From NCBI GenBank assembly GCA_022578605.1, contig MU394121.1:1-64000 (forward strand): 64,000 bases of DNA, written 5' to 3'. This document shows positions 1 through 10,235 of this stretch, in pieces; position 1 is the first letter of the stretch, and the number at the start of each line of letters is the position of its first letter. Position numbers and translations under genes: made by a program. The notes beneath the pieces are model-generated. The model was given only the letters and a program-made list of their open reading frames with translations. It made no database searches and was not told the origin of the DNA. The stretch comes from Camillea tinctor. Its lineage: Eukaryota; Ascomycota; Sordariomycetes; Xylariales; Xylariaceae.

Positions 1-145
1 TTTATTTTATTTATTTTATTTATTTTATTTATTTTATTTATTTTATTTATTTTATTTATTTTATTTATTTTATTTATTTTATTTATTTTATTTATTTTAT
101 TTATTTTATTTATTTTATTTATTTTATTTATTTTATTTATTTTAT
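1..145. repeat. 9-bp AT-only tandem repeat (TTTATTTTA)n
   Basis: The window opens inside a perfect tandem array of the 9-base unit TTTATTTTA, about 16 copies, ending in TTTATAATAA. It contains only A and T and has no coding potential. The array probably continues to the left of the window, so its full length is unknown. It is not the usual fungal telomere unit TTAGGG. A simple minisatellite beside decayed genes fits a repeat-rich or low-constraint region. Confidence 0.93.
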
Positions 146-678
146 AATAAATGCTGCTTTTTTATAGTTGCTGACTTTTTATGGTCGCTGACATGTATAC
201 GGCCTATAAAAGATTTTTACGCTTTCCCTATCTTAGGAATAGTTTTGCTCAATTGGCGGAGTTGCACTTACAGGCCTCCGTACCCACCTTTGTTGCACCC
301 GCTAGTCAGGGATGAGTTGGTCCTACAGATCGGCAGAACAGGACCCACATCGCTTCTTCCCTCATACAATCGTCTATTTCATCCATGATGTATCTCACAA
401 AACCTCAATTCCAGCAAATGCATTTCCTCGTCCGACAATGGGAGAATTGCCAACCAGTCCTCACATTGCCAGCGGTGGGCATCAATGCGAGGCCAAACAT
501 GGCGTATATTATGAGGTATTGTAGTTGATTGAATGGGGAATTGATGAGGTACTTCCAGTGTATGTAGCAGATGAGGGATGATGCATGAGGTATAATGAGG
601 TATCAGGTATTAGGTGGTCAGCCATAGTGGTATGAAGGGCTGAGGTTGAGGTTGGCAGCTGAGGTTTGAAGTTGGTGA

Positions 679-2410
679 TCAGGTCAGGTTGGCGAGGGCG
701 ATCAGGGCCTCAGGTTTGACGGCGATGAAGTTCTGTCCAGACTTGGATCTAACTTCGCTTTCGAGCGAGGTCACCTGAACCTGTAGGTCAGACTTCAGTT
801 TGAGCTCGCGCTCGAGCGAGCGTAACTGATCTTTCAGATCGTCAGAGCTAGATCGAACCAGCTCTGCTTGGGACTGCAGCAACAACTCTACTTGTCCAAG
901 AGAGTGGATCTCTGGCTCCGGATCCTGTCGTTCTCTTGCATCAGTTGGGACTTTGCCTCGGCTAGCTGCGCGATTTCGTCGCGCAGCCGAGCCTTGGCAT
1001 CGACTCTTGGTTCTTTCTATAGAGCTCTATTCGTTCTTGGAAAAACTCGCGATTATTGTCGCTCAGAGTTGCCTTCTCCCGGGCCAGCTGGGCGACTTCG
1101 CCCTGCAGCGCTTGGTCCCGTTCGGTCATGAGGTTCTTCTCGTGGGTTAACTGCTCATTAACCTCACGTAATTGCGTCTTCTCAGCGTCTGACTGCTGTA
1201 CTGCGACCTGGAGCTGGGCGTTTTCCCTCTCCGCATCGCGGACTTTGGAAGTCAGTCGCTTGACGTCATTCGCCAACTTGAGGCGTCGTTCGTCTAACTG
1301 AGACTTCTCTCTTTCCATCTCTGCGTTTAGCTCTATCAAGCGAGCCTTTTCTCCCAGAAGCTGGTTTCTCTCTGCTCTAAGTTGAGCCACCTTGCTCTTT
1401 AGTTGACCCCCCTCCTCGCTCGCCTTGATCGTCTGCTCTGCGGATACCCTCGCCTGCTCCAGGGCATCACACTTCTCGCTCTGAGCTTCCTCGAGCTTCT
1501 GTCGAAGCTCGTTAGACAAGTCAAGCCCAGCCAATTTATCCGTTAGGATAGACTGCTCTCCTTGGTTGAGAGCGGCCCGTTCCTGTTGGATACCTTGGAG
1601 GGCTTGGCCTAGCCTCTCGGCCATGGTCTCTAAGCTTCTCTGCTGGCTCTCAACCGCTTGGGTGCGGGTTTGAAGATTCCGCCGTTCAAGCTCTACAGCA
1701 GCAACCTTCTCGTCCAATGTCCTCTGCACGCCTTGAGCGTGAGACGCGCTGGACGATAAGCCGTCGCGAAGAGCCTGAACTTCGGCCACGAGAGGAACCG
1801 GGAGCCTTCTTAAACTTCCCTGCCAACCCTCCCACACTTCAAGTTCCTATACTCAAACTTGGAAGCGGTTAGAAGGGTATGGACAGGGGATGGGGTAAAC
1901 ATACCTTTCCCAGTCTCTCCACCTTGGCGTATTTCTGGCAGGTACTCTTCGTCAATACCGCCATTACTCGGGAATGTCACATACTCGGTCCCACGCAATG
2001 CGCAGTAGTGACGGCAGTTTAGGCCCTCTATTTCGCGAGCTGCCACCGTATTGGCACTTGACTCGTCACTTGCCTCGCAGTAGTTGTGTTTCGCCTGCCG
2101 GTGGACGCTCAGCGACTCGGCCTCGGTGAAGTCATGATTGCACTCCTCGCAGTGCTAGCGAGTTTGTGGGCTCTAAGAATACCTTCTGTGTCGAAAACCT
2201 CATAGCATGGTACACAGTGGTTGTGTTTCGTCTCGAGATGCAGGTTTAACGTCTCAACCTCTGGAAACTTCATATCGCAGCGGTAGCAGTAATTGTGTTC
2301 GGACTGTTTCCGCTTCTTGCGATGACGGCTATAATGTGTAGCTTCTAGGTGTTGAAGACTCGGTGGGGAATTCTACTTGCACTCCTTGCAGAAATAGTGG
2401 TCTTCAGTTG
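679..2410 (-). pseudogene. Relic of a C2H2 zinc-finger / coiled-coil protein gene
   Basis: Reading right to left, the minus strand first encodes C2H2-like finger units, for example HYFCKECK followed at once by a TAG stop (near 2375), then NYCYRCDMKFPEVETLNLH and NHCVPCYEVFDTEGILRAH. A frame change near 2150 leads to HCEECNHDFTEAESLSVH. After a possible 58-nt intron (GTATGT...TATAG, 1847-1904) comes a long heptad-rich Glu/Gln/Leu coiled coil, open from 1837 to about 1000. The coiled coil then continues in a second frame (ARLRDEIAQLAEAKSQL, about 1000-890) and a third (QSQAELVRSSSDDLKDQL, to 679). Joining across the intron also breaks frame. At least three frame changes plus an in-frame stop argue for a decayed gene. 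The parent was probably a fungal protein with N-terminal fingers and a C-terminal coiled coil. No specific function is claimed. Confidence 0.7.
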
Positions 2411-2879
2411 TTATCATGTGTTCCACCACCCCCTAGGAGTTAGAAGCGTCTCGGGAAGACCCCAGCGGCCTACGTTCTGAGAACATAGACCAGATAATGG
2501 TGAGAAGGGTCTCATAAAGATGACCTCCTCAGCCAAAGACCTCAGCGGCCTGCACTGCACGCGGAAATCGCCGCACTCTCCAAAACCATCCACCGACCAT
2601 GGCGACGGCACGTGGCTCATCCCTTAGCTCCAACCCTTGAGTTTTGCTTGTTGGTTCCCCTCAGCAATGCGGCTTTGGTGAACCCGTGGAATCGCTGACC
2701 AGCTTGTGGGCTCTAAGATCACTACTGACCGCCTAGTCACACTGGTCAGTTGAAGCATACTTTGTATGGGAACTATTACTAACCGCCTCCTCTATCAGAT
2801 CAAGTGTTTCGCCCATTATAGCATAATTTGAGTGGAAGACGAATCAATCCCCAGGCCTTGGGCGTGACGAGGATGCATA

Positions 2880-3115
2880 TGTGTGCAGACCACTTTAGGG
2901 CTGCGGACATAGTAAAGTGAGTTCTTCCATGTCGAAAACCGTGATCACGCCGACATCTAACCGGGGCATACGATGGTAGTGTTTCGTCTCGAGATCTGAC
3001 CGTGGAAACATCACAACGAAAGCATTCGCTTCAAGGCGCGTTTGACGCTGTTGTGGCTTCCTCTCGAAGTGCAGGGTCTCAATTTCGCGAGCCCACCATC
3101 GGACCAAGTTCGCAA
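2880..3115 (-). pseudogene. Second, shorter relic of the same zinc-finger family
   Basis: The minus strand here repeats stretches of the neighbouring relic. CTCGAGACGAAACAC followed by AC/TACCA matches the finger-linker sequence near 2230. GGTTTTCGACA(C/T) matches the segment near 2190, and ATTTCGCGAG near 3092 matches 2032. Translated fragments include LETKHYHRMP and VFDMEEL, corresponding to LETKHNHCVP and VFDTEG in the first relic. Most zinc-ligand cysteines are lost. It is best explained as a diverged duplicate fragment. Short related words (TGTGGGCTCTAAG at about 2163 and 2705; GCTGCGGACAT/GACTGCGGACAT near 2900 and 3225) suggest further debris between and beyond. Confidence 0.55.
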
Positions 3116-5399
3116 TGTGGCTCAGCCGCCCTGCAAGGCATGTTGGATCCTGCACATTGCAGTGGTTGCTATAAAGTCCCAGCTTCTATAGCATCGGCCT
3201 GCCCCCATGGGAAGCGTTTGAGACTGCGGACATGATGCAGTGACTGAATGTCCAGACATAAAAATGGAATATGGTGTCTGGCGGGTATTTCGACACCTTC
3301 CCAAGAATCTCGGTCAGTGCGTTAGCCTTGGGCTGAATGGTTATGTTACCATCGACGTATCTATATAGATACATTCCAATGATTTCAATCCAGTCGTATA
3401 TTCGATTATCTTTCAACCCGATTCCGGGAAATATTATACACCATAACGATCTGTATAAGCTTAGCATAGAACCAGAGACGCTACAGTGGCAATACGTACG
3501 TTGAAAGATACGAATAATGACATGAAGCATATGTCGCATCGTCTACGCCAGCACCGCAATATGCAAAGCATATGTCGCACTACCGCGGTGCCGGCAAAGC
3601 AGATATTGCAGTGCCAGAGGCACCACAGCTGGACAAGCAGATGTCACAGCCCGTTTTCATGGGAAAGACGGCCCGGAAGTCGGTGCTGTGTCGTGGTGCG
3701 CCCCAATGGGAGCTCGAGGGGTTTCGTCTAGACCGCAGTGTACAGGGTACGTCTCTGCTATGAGCTATAGGTTGTGGAGGGCACCTGGCAGGAACAGAGG
3801 GATAAGGACGGACTTTAAACGTAGAAGGATCTAATGAAATTTAATGCTGGTTTCCACGACTGTAAATCGAAGGGAGCACTTGGTGGAATAGTATGATGAG
3901 ATCTACAATTAGGCTTAGGTCTAGCTAGTCTTATATAGCCGCTACAGAATAAACAGACTTAAAAAGTCTATCTTTATTAACGCACGTAGGCCGTCAGCGA
4001 TGATGTCATTGTAGGTTTAATTTTAAATCTGTATAACTTGCACCTCCTTTGGAAAGGAATTATATACTGACAAATGAAAGGATGCTGCCTGGATAGGTGG
4101 TTATGGTATGTTGTTGACTGTTAGGAGCGGCATACGCTAAAGTAGGCAGATACCTATGAAGGTAATACGAACTGGGTGCAGGACCGTGTACCTAGCTAGG
4201 TAGTCTGCTTTGTGCCTACCGCACCTTACTTTAAGGTTACAGGAGTTAAAGCACCTAGGCAGGAGGTGTAAGGTGGGAGTTCACTAGGTGGTAACTTCAT
4301 TACTGAGGTTTGGTCTCATAATTACGGGGCATACCCAATCATAAGTTCACCTGGACGACTGTTATGCCAACCTGCCAAACCTTCTCACCTACCTGCCACC
4401 ACAACCTTCCTCATCCATCGCCACCTAACAAATATGGACATAAACAACGCGGATACCGATAGTAACTCGTTGCTATCTTTGGGATATGGCGAGCAGTCAG
4501 TGCAGCTGGTATCCGAGGAAAGGAAAGAAGAAGAAAAGGGTGTAGAGGGGGATGGCGAGGATCTGGATTACCTAATCAACCCACTGCTATGTAGTATACC
4601 TAGACAGCCTGAGCTGAAGCTCGGCCACGAAAGGGACTGCTACATGTGATGGTAACTCGATGTTCCGCCGTCGAAACTCTGATTCATGAATTCTATACAC
4701 CGCAGACTTGATATAGAGCTTATACATCGGTTGCTTCCTAGGAGAGTAGGACATACCAAGAGAGACCCTGTAGAGCTCTACCTGATTACCCAAATCCTTG
4801 GTTCCCCGTGGTATAGGCTCGATTTAGGCTTGGTTATTTGAATAAGGAATCATTTGAGAGAAACATCTACGATACCCTAGGAAATGTAGATGGCGATGAA
4901 TAAGAGACGCTTGACTATGTATGTACGCCGAGCAAAACATCAGGGTTACTTGCAGAAAATTCAGGACAATGCGAAGGCAGTTGACTAGGATCAGATTGGC
5001 CATTTGTAAGATTTACGTTTGTAAACTGAAGGACGCCCAATCTATGCCTCGAAAAGTCAGCCTGCTGAGTGGGACCGACGATTTTTATGTAACGTGTAGC
5101 GGTGATGCGTCTTGGCGCAACTCCTTCGACTCGGGACCTCGAGACGATCGCAGAAAATCGGTAGGTTTGTATAAAAGGCTAAAGAGTAACTCTCTGTGTG
5201 TTCCGAGGTGAGTAGAAACCAGACAGCTTCATGTCGGGACCTCGAGCGAGTACTGTACCCGTAATCAACCCTATGGAACGCACGCCCATCTATTTGATGA
5301 TCCCTCGCCAAGCCGCGCTCCCTCCAGAAGAAGGCTACCGCATCACTCGTCAAAAAGGAAAGAAAAGTGTGGCCAGGTGTCCCTAAAAGGAAATAAAAA
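3116..5399. other. Gene-poor stretch upstream of the TTL gene
   Basis: No convincing gene was seen. The short open frames here (for example 4434-4649 plus, which starts with ATG and is acidic, and 3186-3539 minus) lack recognisable domains and have non-coding-like composition. The segment contains repeated GGTAGG/CCTAGC words near 4140-4270. The last 60 bases before 5400 are A-rich and should be the leader of the next gene. Confidence 0.5.
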
Positions 5400-6824
5400 A
5401 TGCACGTCTACATACAAGCGGCCTCGCCGTGGCTCAACGAGCCCCTTAAGGGGTTCATCCGCGAGCACGTCCCAGAGTCGACCTTCTACGACAACTTCGC
5501 CGACTTCCCCCGCGATGCGCGCACCGTCTTCCAGATCTGCGACGGCTGGGAGCTGAACCGGAACTTCGCGGCGACAAACTCGGCGGAGAAAGCCCTCATC
5601 AACGCGTACCCCAACAGCGACGCCCTAGCGCGCAAGAACTACCTGTCGCGGGCGGTCGAGTTCTGGACGGCGAAGCGACCGGGCAGCATCCTCAAGACGC
5701 ACTCGCCGCTGACGGTGTGCCTGTCGCTGGACTACGCGGAGTACGTCGACGAGGCGCTGATGGCGGCGGACGATCTCACCCTTTTTCATTCGCTGCAGGA
5801 AAACGAGAACAAGGCCCCGGCGGAGCGGGAGTGGTGGATCCTGAAGCCGGCCCTGGTGGATTGCGGGGCCGGGATTCGGCTTTTCAGCACTTTGGAGGAG
5901 CTGGCCAGTCATCTCGAGCTTGCTGAAAACGAGGTCGAGGACGAGGATGACGAGGATGAGATAGAAGAGGGTTTGGCCGAGAAAGATGCCGGAAAAGATT
6001 TCTCACCAAATCTGTCGTTTCCCGGCCTCAATACATTGGATGGCCTCGTCACGGCGGTGGGCGGCATGAAACTCGATGCGAAAGGTCTGGGAAATGGGCA
6101 ATTGACCAAAAAGCAGCCGTACGTCTTCAAGGAGGGCGGTCGTATCCCGTCTTCAGAGATGCGCGAGTTCGTTGCTCAGCGCTATATCACGGCCATCGCA
6201 CCGCTGGAGAAGCGCAAGTGGCATGTCCGCGCCTATGTCCTGTCTATCGGCCGATTGAAGGTCTACGTGTTCCGAGAGATGCTCGCTCTCCTAGCCCTCG
6301 AGGACTATGAGCCGCCGTGGCTGAATCCGAGCTTGAAGTCGTCCCTTACTAACACGGGGCTTCAGGATGAAGAGGATATTCTAGCCAAGGAGTCAATGCG
6401 GGAGTTTTGGGCGGCCCCCGATGATCTGCTGCCCGGGGGTGAGAGCTGGAAGGAGCGCGTGTTCGACCAGATCTGCGAAATCTCGTCCGAGATATTCCGT
6501 GCCGCTGCACACACCATGGCTGATAAGTTCACGACCGTGGACCGGTGTTACGAGTTATTCGGAGTGGACTTTCTTGTCGACATGGACGGGACTGCGTGGC
6601 TTCTGGAGGTCAACGAGACGCCCGCTTTTTATCAGCAGAGCATTGCTGGGCCGATAGCGTTGCGTCTGATGGAGTCGGTCATTCTTGTTGCCCTCGAGCA
6701 CATGGGTCTTGTTGATTCCGGGGAAGAGAAGAATGCTGACGTGCGAAAGCGGATGATAGAAGTGCTCGACGAGACTAACACGCTGGCCAAGAGCAACATT
6801 ACAGAGATTCTGCCTGAAGAATGA
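5400..6824 (+). CDS. Tubulin-tyrosine-ligase (TTL) domain protein, Pby1-like
   Basis: Single-exon gene of 474 residues with an ATP-grasp/TTL fold. The visible family blocks are WWILKPALVDCGAGIRLF (about 145-162, the nucleotide-binding lysine region), KRKWHVRAYVLSIGRLKVYV (about 271-290), and CYELFGVDFLVDMDGTAWLL followed by EVN (about 383-405), with Glu403 and Asn405 as likely metal ligands. TTL-family enzymes ligate amino acids, usually to tubulin tails. The nearest known fungal member is the TTL-like part of yeast Pby1, a P-body-associated protein whose substrate is unsettled. A very acidic insert (about 176-191, rich in Glu and Asp) interrupts the domain after the first block, followed by a Gly/Leu-rich loop. 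The start is the ATG after an A-rich leader, and the N-terminus MHVYIQAASPWLNEPLK is family-like. Length is close to free-standing fungal TTL proteins. The domain is sure; the substrate is unknown. Confidence 0.9.
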   Translation: MHVYIQAASPWLNEPLKGFIREHVPESTFYDNFADFPRDARTVFQICDGWELNRNFAATNSAEKALINAYPNSDALARKNYLSRAVEFWTAKRPGSILKTHSPLTVCLSLDYAEYVDEALMAADDLTLFHSLQENENKAPAEREWWILKPALVDCGAGIRLFSTLEELASHLELAENEVEDEDDEDEIEEGLAEKDAGKDFSPNLSFPGLNTLDGLVTAVGGMKLDAKGLGNGQLTKKQPYVFKEGGRIPSSEMREFVAQRYITAIAPLEKRKWHVRAYVLSIGRLKVYVFREMLALLALEDYEPPWLNPSLKSSLTNTGLQDEEDILAKESMREFWAAPDDLLPGGESWKERVFDQICEISSEIFRAAAHTMADKFTTVDRCYELFGVDFLVDMDGTAWLLEVNETPAFYQQSIAGPIALRLMESVILVALEHMGLVDSGEEKNADVRKRMIEVLDETNTLAKSNITEILPEE

Positions 6825-6916
6825 AGGGTAGATATTTCGGTAGACGATAGATAGAATCCCGCTCTATATTTCTCGTGACAGTCCTTAGAATTGGATAAAT
6901 AGTAGCCCATTATATT

Positions 6917-9006
6917 CTATCTTGTTTCATGGCTAGACTCACCGACGGCTGTTGTACCCTGAGTCCTATACAGTGATTGTAGGTCTTTTCGGGCTACTTG
7001 GACAGCCTTAGAGCTTTGCGGGAGTTGCCCGAAAGCTTGGAGCAAGATCGATGCAAGGTGCGAACAAACGCTGTCCTCTATCTTGCCTTGCTCGCAATTG
7101 CGGTCAATGGCTTTAGTTAGCAGTAGCACTGAGGTCAATACAAAGTCCGGGTGTGGGTCAATGGCGATAAATGAGGCAGTCACCGGCTCCTCGGGAAACT
7201 GGGTGGACTCTCCAAGTCCTAAGGTTTCATTCGGTGCGTATATGGTGAAATGGTTCTCAGTGCCGAACTTGAGAAGGTTCACGCACTCCCGCTCCGCGTC
7301 TTCCGTCACTTCGCTCACTTGCGACAGCAGATCGGAGCGGTTAGCGGTCTCAATCGCATCGGCAAGGGCCAAGATCCCAGCGCAGTACCGTAGGCTTATT
7401 ACGTACCAGCCCATGCGATGCAGTTGATCGAGGAAGTGAAGCCTCCTCTCGCAGATGTTCAAAAGCGGGCGGATGGTGGACTTATAGATATCGATGGAGT
7501 TTACGAGAGCTCCCCATATGTAGGAAACCCTCTCTTCGTCTACTCCCTCCCTAAAGCCCTCCTTTAGCGACGTGATGTTTTTCCACACGTAGATCTTGCC
7601 GACTCGAGCCGCACTGATGATGCGGGATGCTATTTCATCAGATACGTCGACCCCACCGGTGCGCCAGGACTCGGTTTGGGGCTGAAAAGACCCTACCAGG
7701 AAAGTTCTGACTAGACGCCACGAGAGTTCTGAACACGCGCCATTCAGGCCAGAGGTCAGTGATGTCCTGACATCCAAGGACAAGGAAAACGTCGTGTCCC
7801 ACATCACGGCGGCCCAATATGCCCGGTTTTCCATGTCTATGAATGCCTGTGAGAGACTGGACCCCGAGAGCGCGGTGCCTATAGACGGGCCTTTTCGCCG
7901 TCGCTCTCGAAGCTTCTGGACATGCAGCAAAGCGGTTTGAATACACACTAATCGGCTAATGCCGTCTAGCTCTTCGTCCTCGGATATCCCGACGGGTATG
8001 GGGGTCTGAGAGAAAAGGTATAGCGCGAAAGCAGACCGGTAGGATATACGGTTGACCACTTTGAGCATGTCTTTCCGCGTAGTGCGCCAGCTTTCCCTGA
8101 TGGCCTCTTCGATCTGATCCCTCTCTCGGAGGTGGCAGCCTTCGTCCGATACCAATGGCAGCCATCGGGCGTTGAAGGATTGAATGGCCCCGTTTAGGGA
8201 TCGTTCAATCTGATGGTCTCGATCTTGCCTTCGCCCCCGTGATTCTGACGCCATGCACATGGTTTGGCGATCAGGCTCATCGTCGATGGCGGCATCGAGC
8301 TTCCGGAAGAGATGGGTAACCGGAATGGAAGCATCACTGGTCGGTTCATCCCTAAGTATGGCAGTCAGGAAGCCGTGCTCGCTAGTCGTAGGTGAACATT
8401 TGGTGGGACATACACAAATGGACAGCCATCTCGGCCAATAAAGAGTCCGAACAGGGTCTCAATCTGACGAAAGATTTGATTAGATGACCAGGCTATAAGA
8501 ACATCCACGGATCCGGATTGAGGCGTGATCGGTTCCGATGAAGGCACACTAGAGTGGTCTAGCGGCGTGTCGTGCCTTGCAGCATTAGGGATCTCGGCAT
8601 CAGCAGAGCAGTGCGGAGCCGCTGGGCTGCAGTGTTGTGCAGCTACAGGGGCGGATCCGACTTGTTCGTGTGGTGCGGAAGAAATCAGAACTTCTGTCTC
8701 CGAGCTGACCAAGTTAGATGGCGCATCTCGACGAATAGCCGCCGGTTTCTTTTTGACGCTGTGAATCCACTGTACAGTCGGGTCAGTCTCGTGTGTTGGA
8801 AAGTAGACGGAAAACCTATTTCTTGCCTCGAATGTGCAGGGCTGTTTTCGGAGAGAACATCGCGAGCACGAGCCTCCTCCTCTCACACTGCCTGGCTGAT
8901 GTCCAAATTTGGAGGCATCGCAAGCTACGCGTGAACGACGACAGGCATCACAGCTGGAAAACTGTGTCCGGCGTTGCGGCAGTATACTTGCCATCCTACT
9001 GTGCAT
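6917..9006 (-). CDS. AlcR-like Zn2Cys6 transcription factor, interrupted or spliced
   Basis: The N-terminus (from ATG 9006) has a zinc cluster C19-x2-C22-x6-C29-x17-C47-x2-C50-x6-C57. The long loop between the third and fourth cysteines is the hallmark of Aspergillus AlcR, the ethanol-regulon activator. Most Zn2Cys6 proteins have a much shorter loop. A Ser/Pro/Ala-rich linker follows, then a large helical C-terminal region (8260-6917) typical of AlcR-like and fungal regulatory middle domains. The frame closes at about 8378, soon after FVYVPPNV, and the family-like text resumes in another frame as EHGFLTAILRDEP. Either one base is missing (frameshift), or a 62-nt GTATGT...CTTAG intron (8352-8413, CTGAC branch) is removed. 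The intron joins CPFV to DEPTSD in frame but deletes conserved-looking sequence. It lies 320 bp upstream of, and co-oriented with, the NmrA-like gene and may regulate it. The target genes are unknown. Confidence 0.8.
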
Positions 9007-9326
9007 CGGCGCGAATAGTAACAGATCCGATTGGTGTCACGACTAAGAAATCTCACGATGGCCTGAACCCCTGCCCGCATCGCCATTATACTATGATACT
9101 ATGGATTGGTAAGCAGTCTTGGCAGGGGATTCAGTACGGATCCGCCGCCGGAGGACCGAGCGCCTCCGTTCATTAACTTCTCCGGGTGGTCGGACACGAT
9201 ACGGCGGCCCAGATTCTAGATATAGGGGAAATATCCTACACAAAATACACTCATACGTGAATTCGGTCTCTTAATCTCGTTATGGTTGGAATGCAAAGCT
9301 TTAGGTCCACCCATCAGAATTCCCAG

Positions 9327-10235
9327 TTAAAGGTAACTCTCCACCAACGCTCTCACCTCAGCTTCACTCATCTCCGTGACACCCAACAACGCGTTATCCA
9401 GGTGACCCGAAAAGTCACAACCGTATTCCGCATTCCACGACCCACATATACAAAATCCCAGCATCGCAGCATCGACATCCGCACCGGTGCCTTTATCCAG
9501 TTCCGCCAAACTCTCCCGTCTGATCTGCTCCGTGTCCTTGATCACCGTATCCCACTCCCTCCCATCCTTCTCCTTAGCATACCATATCAGTTGATTTTGC
9601 GTGGCCACCGTGGACTGAACGTAAACTACGCGGTTCGCGGTCTCAGGCTGATGCGCAATAACCCCTAAAACGGCCTTCGCCACGTCGGCGAGCAGCGTGG
9701 CACTAAACGGAACATCGCCGCCATTGTACAGCGTCGCGGTGTGCTGGGGTATATCTAGAATAATGCCTGCTTCGAGGCCCCAGTCGAGGAAGAGACCGTT
9801 GGCGATCGCCGTATAAGTAAACCCGGGGTTGGAGCTCGACTTCGCCTGGAGGTACTTCTGGGTAGCGACTTTGGGCGCGCAAACGGGCAGCTGGGCACTG
9901 AACGGGTTCTGCGAGTCCATGCCGAATTCGGCCGGGATGAAGCGTTGCACACCTGCAGCGACGGCGGCGTCGATCAAGGGGTTCTGGCTGCCTATCGCGA
10001 GTGTGGCCAGGCAAGAGATAACTACTTGGGTGCCAAGTAGCGCTTGAGTAAGGGACTCGACAGAGTGAAAGTCGACTTCTCGGATGGTGAGGTTCGAGTG
10101 TGGCTTCAACCGAGACGAGTTCCCGCCTTTTCGGGAGAGCGTGGTCACGCTGAACCCTGCGTTGAGAAGGGCTTGGAGGATAGGGGTGCCCAGGTTACCC
10201 GTGGCACCGGCGAGCGCAACTTGAGTCGAGGACAT
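9327..10235 (-). CDS. NmrA-like / isoflavone-reductase-like NAD(P)-binding protein
   Basis: Single exon, 302 residues. The N-terminal Rossmann nucleotide-binding motif is VALAGATGNLGTPI (about residues 6-19, GxxGxxG), followed by LSRK at the position that favours NADP in this family. RFIPAEFGMD (about 98-107) is the conserved block of the isoflavone-reductase/PCBER/NmrA group. Members are either reductases acting on phenolic or other small molecules, or redox-sensing regulators such as NmrA. The sequence cannot decide between these. Length matches the family. ATG 10235 is the first in frame, directly before the Rossmann motif. Its 3' end faces the promoter side of the AlcR-like regulator gene, in the same orientation, so the two could be functionally linked. 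That link is inference from position only. Confidence 0.9.
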   Translation of the reverse strand: MSSTQVALAGATGNLGTPILQALLNAGFSVTTLSRKGGNSSRLKPHSNLTIREVDFHSVESLTQALLGTQVVISCLATLAIGSQNPLIDAAVAAGVQRFIPAEFGMDSQNPFSAQLPVCAPKVATQKYLQAKSSSNPGFTYTAIANGLFLDWGLEAGIILDIPQHTATLYNGGDVPFSATLLADVAKAVLGVIAHQPETANRVVYVQSTVATQNQLIWYAKEKDGREWDTVIKDTEQIRRESLAELDKGTGADVDAAMLGFCICGSWNAEYGCDFSGHLDNALLGVTEMSEAEVRALVESYL

